64,000 bases of DNA, from assembly GCA_963281155.1 (NCBI GenBank), contig CAUJLY010000004.1, positions 6,324,001 through 6,388,000 on the forward strand, read 5' to 3'. The translations under genes and the position numbers were made by a program. The DNA is from Rhabditophanes sp. KR3021. Taxonomy: Eukaryota; Nematoda; Chromadorea; Rhabditida; Alloionematidae. A model generated the notes under the pieces. The model searched no databases, had not been told where the DNA came from, and was given only the letters and a program-made list of their open reading frames with translations. Below are positions 58,057 through 64,000 of the stretch, in pieces; within the stretch, counting starts at the first letter, position 1; every line of letters begins with the position of its first letter.

Positions 58057-59007
58057 TTAGACACGGTTGTATGATTTTTTGTAAGAATCAGCCTTTTTCG
58101 AGTAGGAATTTTCGTTAGTAACCATGTAGTTTGTTGATTTGGGTGGTGCAGGAGCTGGATCTGAGTATGAAACTTTTTCAGGTTCATACGATTTTGCTGG
58201 CACAACTTCCTCTCCACCATATGAAGGCTTTTCTTGAGGAATTTCCTGTGTCCTGGAGGGAGAATATGAAGTTACTGGGCTTGATACACTTTCCTCTATC
58301 TTTAATTCTTGTTGGCCTGAGTAGGAAGGTTGTTGTTCAGGGGACGGTGGAGCTGGAGGTGAGGCGGGTTGGTATGATGGCGCTGATGCAGAATTATACG
58401 AAGACTGAGATGCCGTTGCTTGAGACGATAGTTGACTTGGAGCTGAAGGTTGATAAGATGGTTGAATTGGTGCAGGTTGATAATTTTGTTGAGGGGCAGC
58501 TGGTTGGAAAGGCTTTGGAGCTGGATTGTAACTACTTTCCATTACTGGTGGTGGGGGTTGCATTGAGGGATTAGATGGAGAGGATTGGTAATTGTGTGGT
58601 TGTTGAGGTTGGGAGTAAGATTGCTGTTGGGGTTGAGAATATGACTGCTGCTGTGGTTGAGGATAAGACTGTTCTTGGGGTTGAGAATAAGATTGCTGGG
58701 GCATTGGAAAGTGTTGTTGAGGGACTGGATAGCTTTGCTGTGGCATTGCATAAGATTGCTGAGGTGGAGCCATTGGATAGGACTGTTGTGGTGGCATGGC
58801 ATATGATGATTGTTGAGGTGGTGGCATCGGGTATCCTCCGCCGTTGTTTCCACATCTATTACCACTGCTTCCACATCCCCCACCACAAGGACTAAAACAT
58901 GGAGGTGGTCTGGGTCTACAACCACCACATCTGTTTCCTCCACCCATATTACCGAATAGAAAGGCTTCCGTAACACAAAAAATACTAAATAATAGCACAA
59001 ATTTCAT
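58057..59007 (-). CDS. Secreted Gln-Ser-Tyr-Pro repeat protein
   Basis: Single exon, 316 residues, start ATG at 59007. Signal peptide (FVLLFSIFCVTEAFLFG), then a Gly/Cys/Pro head (NRCGGCRPRPPPCFSPCGGG). A long tract follows in which QQSY-x-x-P units recur about ten times (QQSYAMP, QQSYPVP, QQSYSQP and so on). The tail is Pro/Ser/Ala/Tyr-rich and charged, ending KKADSYKKSYNRV. The Tyr/Gln/Pro composition is typical of crosslinkable structural or adhesive extracellular proteins. It is not a canonical ground-like or Hedgehog-related protein: I see no such C-terminal domain. Confidence 0.78.
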   Translation of the reverse strand: MKFVLLFSIFCVTEAFLFGNMGGGNRCGGCRPRPPPCFSPCGGGCGSSGNRCGNNGGGYPMPPPQQSSYAMPPQQSYPMAPPQQSYAMPQQSYPVPQQHFPMPQQSYSQPQEQSYPQPQQQSYSQPQQQSYSQPQQPHNYQSSPSNPSMQPPPPVMESSYNPAPKPFQPAAPQQNYQPAPIQPSYQPSAPSQLSSQATASQSSYNSASAPSYQPASPPAPPSPEQQPSYSGQQELKIEESVSSPVTSYSPSRTQEIPQEKPSYGGEEVVPAKSYEPEKVSYSDPAPAPPKSTNYMVTNENSYSKKADSYKKSYNRV

Positions 59008-59692
59008 CTTCAAAATGAATGATGATAATGATCATTATCAATTTCCTTAAATAAACTTTGTTGTTGGCACCAACCAGTCTTATAAGCCTTCACCAAGGTT
59101 AACAATATTCAAAAATTGAATTAAATATATGATCCTCCTATTCACTTGACTTTCATTTAATAACTTGTTGCAGGTAGAATTATAGACGGTGGATCTAGTC
59201 TTTAATAAAAATTGCTGCCAATTAGATGTGCGACATTGAAATATTATTTTAATTACCATAAGCCAATTGTTAACAGTGATTAAGAATGTCAAAAAAGTTT
59301 CAATTATTGGATAGTTTAATCCAAAGTATCTTATTATACAGCATGTTAACTAGTATAGAATATTATAATACATTGCTAATTATGTAGATATTAATAGATC
59401 TTTTGATCAGTAACTTTTCAATTTATATTTTTAGAAGTATTGTAGTCATAAATTATTCCAGATATTTTTTAAATTTATGTATTTTTGGAAATATTTATTT
59501 GTTCTTGGGATTTGTAATAATTTTTACTTGTTTTTTTATGATGATATTAATTTTATAAATGATTATCAATTTCTTTTGTCAAAACCAAAATATTGTTTTA
59601 AATTTGTTATTGTTAACGACATAATATTTTATTTAATAAATAAATTTTAAAACATTAGGAAGGGACTATGTACAACTATTTGGTTTATAAGT
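59008..59692. other. Intergenic region
   Basis: Promoter side of the QSYP gene and 3' side of the nuclear receptor; no gene seen. Confidence 0.6.
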
Positions 59693-62517
59693 TCAATCAT
59701 CAAAAATCATTTGGATTGCTGGAGACGGGGGAAGATTCATCCAGCGCCCAGTACCTCTAACCATAAAAAGAACGTGTAATTGTTTAAACTTTTCGGCGAA
59801 ATGATGAAACATCTGAATTGACATTAGAATATCCCCAAATTTTTTGGCGCCCTCTATCTGACCTAATTTGATTTGCAGATGCTTTAATAAAATCATGCAA
59901 TAATACTCCCTTTCTTCTTTAATTATACTGGCAGCCTGCGGAGAAACGTCCGTACATGATTCGTTACAAATCATAATGATCTTCATTAAAGAAAATTCTA
60001 TTTGATTCAATTTAAGTCGATGCATAGGTTTAACGGAGTTACCGAATATATCAATTTCAAGCTGGACGGGATTTGTATGCAACTCGATTGGTTTTGTACC
60101 GTCTGGAAAACAAACTACATCTTCATTTGAGAGATAAGAATAAAATGCATTAATTGAGACAATTGTTGGAAGCGCTACTTTTCTAATCAATATTTGTTGA
60201 TCTTTTAGTGTTAGTCTGCTAAAAAATGGCAGTATTTTGACCATATCAATAAACATGACTACACTCTTAAATAACCAAAGTGGTCTGGATTTATTACTAA
60301 TTTGAACGAGATCCCTTTCTCTTTGTATTTCTTTTGGATCATCTCTTAATGGATGGCATTTGTATTTATATTTCATAGGGATGGGCCAATCTTTTGGTTT
60401 GCTATATTTCCCATATATATTTCCTATAAATTCGGATTCCTTTAAAAAAATGCTGTCCAGAGAGTATGTTCGTAGAGCTTCGTTGGGAGTAAAGTTACTT
60501 TCGCGCAGATATTCGTACTTTGTCTAACAAAATAAAATAAATGAATGTACATATCTAGTCAGAAACTAATTACCTCTAGATACGTCAGAAAGCCAATTTC
60601 TTTATCTAAATTACTTTGGTTGTTAAAGCTGGTATACGGAACAAGTTCATGCTTATTATTATTAGCATCATAATTATTATTATTTGATTTATCATAATCC
60701 ATTTCAGGTGAAATATTTTCTTTAATTCGTTTTTTATTAATTGCAATTGCTGCTTTAACTGCCTCATTAGAGTCAAACGTAATTGCTTAAATGTCAAAAT
60801 TAGATCTATGGATTTAAGTTGTTTATCTACCTTTTGGGTTCATACCTGCATTTATACATTGAATAAATCTACACGATTTGCACTTGCTTTTATAAGATAC
60901 CTCGCAATTGCCAATTAATTTGCATTTATAAATCCTTCCAGTAACCTGTGTTGTTAATAGCGTTAAAAATTATACTTAAATTTTGTCTTTTGAAATTTTA
61001 ATGAAATATGCTTTGCATCAACTTTGCCAGATAAGATAATATGGCTTCAAAATTTGTTTATATCATATTTTAAAGATGATTTGTCATTGCATTCTTATTT
61101 TAACGAGACTAATGTGTTTTGTTCCGTATATTAATCCTAATATTTTAGGCTAAGAAGATCAACCTCTCTGGGTTTATTTCACTAAAATAACTATAAGAAA
61201 TAGCGCACAGATGGGCTGAGGAAGCATCTTATGAAGCTACCGGAGTCGAACCAGTGGTGATTACAAGGGCGACCAGTCTTGGGCAGAGAGATAATGTAAG
61301 TAATGATAATGTTAATATGATAATTCTTTTTTAGTAAGACCCAATCTTGTTCAATCTAATTTGAATCCTTTTGTTATTCAACATGTCGGAGAAAGAGTGT
61401 TGAATGGTAGGACAGAAGATGAACATAAAGCAAGATGGGAGGTGAAAAGAAGATGTAGCTGCGTTGGTGGTTAAATTAAACACTGCTTTTAGTGGCATTA
61501 AGAATGAAGCGACGTTTACGGAGGCTTTGATAGGAACGAAGAAGTGTGACAAAAGAGGTGTGCTAATGCAATGGTTGACTAACAACCTGATGATGGCTCC
61601 AGATGTTCACAAGAAAAACCGTTATCCAAAGTGGAGTTGACAAATTACTTAATGTGATTCAAAATCTTGGAATCAAGAGCAATCAGTTAGCCCTTCTCGT
61701 TTGTGGAATCGGTACTGAAATAAGGTTCGAAACATATAAACCATTTTGTACAAAATAAAATACAACTTATCAATTATTATATTATCTTTCTAATTCAATA
61801 GCAACAAGTGAATCCTTCAGACAGTCCATCAAACTTGAATTGAACGGTGATTGTAAATATAAGTTTACGTCTGAAAAAGCAATAATAGAAAATCAAACTA
61901 AAGACCATCCAAAAGAAAACTACTGCTGCAAATGGTGTAATGTTGTTATTGGTGGTTCAAGTCATTTATCAGTCATTATCAAGAAAGAGATTGTGAGGAA
62001 TTGGACCAAGAAAGACGATAAATCTTACTTTAAAGCAATTGTACCACAAATGGGTGTTTCTGCTAAAGAATTGGCTGAAAACCTAGAGTACATTCTTACC
62101 GAGTATCTTGGTGCCCAAGTGAAAAATATCGATTATGGAAAGTGCTCTTTTGAGGAAGTATACAAGACTTCACCTGATAGTGCTCAACTAATTGGCCAGC
62201 TTATTATTGGGAAGATGTTTGGCGTTAAAGAGGAAATTCCTGTGGCTTTTAATATATTTTTCTATTTTTATCAATAAATTTTTATATCCAGTTACCATGG
62301 TTCGGCGGAAAAACGATTTACTAAAATTTGAAAATATTAAAACGATACACTGGCTATAAGCTCACCATCCATTACATGTCGGGATATCATAGTGATTGCA
62401 AACAGTAGTATTTTGTCTCAAACAAACGTGACAATAAGTTGGTTTTTGCAGGTTTCTGATTTGAGCTGCTAATTTTGTGATATTCTTATTATCACAAGCG
62501 ATCCTTTGGTCTGTCAT
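59693..62517 (-). CDS. Nuclear hormone receptor
   Basis: Five exons: 62366-62517, 62296-62320 (25 nt), 60831-60945, 60574-60785, 59693-60523; 444 residues, phases consistent. The first zinc finger is YCHVCLRQNTTVCNHYDIPT followed by CNGCKSFFRRTM, where the 25-nt exon supplies the second Cys of the finger and the FFRR helix (P-box CNGCK). The second finger is YKCKLIGNCEVSYKSKCKSC followed by RFIQCINAGMN. An Asn-rich hinge leads to a ligand-binding-type domain with WLFKSVVMFIDMVKILPFFS and LKDQQILIRKVA. It is a DNA-binding transcription factor of the large nematode supplementary NHR group; ligand unknown. Intron 2 (1.35 kb) contains an antisense broken gene. Confidence 0.9.
61200..62277 (+). 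pseudogene. Antisense broken gene inside the nuclear-receptor intron
   Basis: Plus-strand coding blocks in three frames, wholly inside NHR intron 2. Block 1 (61200-61295) ends ITRATSLGQRDN. Block 2 (from about 61336) has NPFVIQHVGERVLNGRTEDE. A one-base shift near 61445-61452 leads to EDVAALVVKLNTAFSGIKNE. Another shift near 61602 leads to KTVIQSGVDKLLNVIQNLGI. A normal intron follows (61723-61801), then a long final exon with NYCCKWCNVVIGGSSHLSVI, IVPQMGVSAKELAENLEYIL and DSAQLIGQLIIGKMFGVKEE, ending in TAA at 62277. I recognise no family. Two single-base shifts indicate a pseudogene or assembly errors in an otherwise intact gene; the last exon looks well preserved. Confidence 0.5.
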
Positions 62518-64000
62518 GACAGCAAAAATTAGACTAGACACAAGGAAAAATAATTTTGTTTATAAGATCTGAAATAAATATTTTCACCATTAAAGAACCT
62601 ATGTTGGCGGTAATTAATTTTATCGAAAAAGATCAAAGTTATTATAGAAAAATAGTTCAAAATCATTTAATTCTCTAGTTATACACAAATAAATATAATA
62701 AATAAATGTAACTATGCATGTACATATGCTAAATAATGTAAATGGCAGGGTATAAAATGTCATGGTAAAAAGAGATATATCACATAATAGCACATATTAA
62801 AATAAATAATTAGTCAAAGATATAATATATTTTATTAAACGGGAATCAATGTATGAACCAAATGAGGGGAAAAAGATTATTTGTGCGCATGAAAGTAAAA
62901 CGAAAACATCGATTTTTTCAATACCTGCTTCTAAATAAACAATTTGTTAATGACGTCAGGAGTTGCTGTAAATATACGTATAACTAATAAATAAGGGTAC
63001 AACACACAGAGATCATTCTAAACAACTTAATTGCTATTAAAATCATGATGTTAATTAGTTCGTTTAGGTAAGAATAAGATCCGTTATCGAAACATAAAAC
63101 ACAATCTTAAAAATGATTCTGCAAATATCAAAGCTTAGTGGGTTGTCTTTGGTCATTGCATACAAAAGTTTTCCAGCGCCATTTAGGTGTTTAATTGATC
63201 CTGTATTTAAGCATATTATTAATATTATAAATAATGTTCAAGGTTTCACGTAATAAGTTCTAATAATTGTAGAATATAGATAATAGTTGATATAGCCAAG
63301 ATTTATTAGTTGTAAATACAAAAATTAAAGTCTAGCAACATTAAATTAGAGTATGTGTGCGTGTTTATTATCTTTACAATTTAATCACCTTCTTTTTAGT
63401 GATTGTTTCTCTTCTTATTATCATTTGATCAATGAAATTTAGTCGGAAATCTTTAATCAATGTAGTAGTACACCGTTACCTTAATATAAAAGTATGTAAA
63501 AAGTATAAAGTTATATACACGGGAGATATAAATAGAGGAAGGTGATAGATGTGGAATCACATCAAATGTAACATGCAGCGACTATTGCGCGACAAATTCA
63601 TTTTGTTTCTATAATTAAAAAATATATTCGCAGTGTAATATAAAATATTGATGAAAGTTGTAGAACAACTCAAAAGCTTAAATGTGTACATGCATTCAGT
63701 TGCGGTAGTAACATAACAACCACAAAACTTGAACATAACTGATCTAAATAACACAAAATATAACAATATTTCACATTTTTTAAATAGTTTCTATTAGATA
63801 CATCAATTCGAGCATGGGGATGACGATGTGTTTGTTCGACGCTTTCATATATGTTATAGACACTGTTAAATTTGCTTCGTGTAAACATGAAGTTTTAATG
63901 AATTGTTCCTATTGTAAGATTTCAAGGAAGAGGAGTCGGGAAATAAAAAAGTAGAGAAGTCTTTTTCTTTAACAATAAAATTTATTACTTTAATAATATG
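62518..64000. other. Intergenic to window end
   Basis: Upstream of the nuclear receptor; AT-rich. ORFs at 63557-63888 on the minus strand lack splice or family support. No gene called. Confidence 0.5.

Noticed and set aside
58131..58895. Long plus-strand ORFs opposite the Gln-Ser-Tyr-Pro gene
   Set aside because: Antisense shadows of the repetitive coding sequence; no start context or domain.
61225..61290. tRNA-like T-arm on the minus strand (ACTGG-TTCGACT-CCGGT with a CTTGTAAT upstream), resembling a bacterial-type tRNA-Thr
   Set aside because: No acceptor stem or anticodon stem pairs, and the plus strand is an open coding block continuous with the rest of the broken gene.

Overview
This window is nuclear DNA of a nematode, roughly two-thirds A+T. 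The evidence is combined: short GT-AG introns with T-rich acceptors, acceptor-like sites just before start codons (as expected for spliced-leader trans-splicing), and nematode-restricted families (EFF-1/AFF-1-type fusogen, DB-domain secreted proteins, SXP/RAL-2, cuticle collagen, an Srv chemoreceptor remnant, innexin, DUF229). I cannot name the species. The compact, AT-rich style would fit a clade IV nematode, but that is only an impression.

Layout. 0.6-3.2 kb (-): cell-cell fusogen of the FF family. 6.8-8.1 kb (+): decayed ERGIC2/Erv41-like pseudogene. 8.5-9.9 kb (-): GSKIP-domain protein. 11.6-12.8 kb (+): secreted protein with Trp-containing tail repeats. 13-14.8 kb (-): two tandem DB-domain secreted proteins. 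15.7-16.7 kb (-): internally deleted Srv receptor remnant. 18.5-20.5 kb (+): EIF1AD and a calcineurin-B-homologous protein. 21.4-23.3 kb (-): class 2 lipase and an unknown secreted helical protein. 23.7-26.3 kb (-): intronless XPF/ERCC4 endonuclease. 27.3-31.4 kb (+): DUF229 membrane protein. 31.9 kb (+): six-cysteine secreted peptide. 34.5-39.9 kb (+): neprilysin-like M13 peptidase. 40.5-41.2 kb (-): unknown repeat-bearing protein. 41.7-42.8 kb (-): cuticle collagen. 43.5-46.6 kb: mRPL51 (-) divergent from an SLC46-type transporter (+). 50.1-54.2 kb (+): innexin with a long N-terminal extension. 54.5-55.7 kb (+): CFAP36. 56.3-59 kb: three small secreted-protein genes (Cys/Gly-rich, SXP/RAL-2, Gln-Ser-Tyr-Pro-rich). 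59.7-62.5 kb (-): nuclear hormone receptor. The rest is AT-rich intergenic sequence with no supported gene.

I rebuilt exon structures by hand for most genes. Lengths come out divisible by three and phases match at every junction I report. This exposed three very small exons: 9 nt in the innexin, 21 nt in the DUF229 gene, and 25 nt in the nuclear receptor. It also exposed a GC-AG intron in the innexin.

The most unusual pattern is that four long introns of unrelated genes (DUF229, neprilysin, innexin, nuclear receptor) each hold an antisense coding remnant. Two of these remnants, 24 kb apart, are recognisably the same unknown family, and at least three are broken by frameshifts or stops. The genes do not form one pathway. 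Recurrent themes are secretion, cuticle and cell-surface biology.
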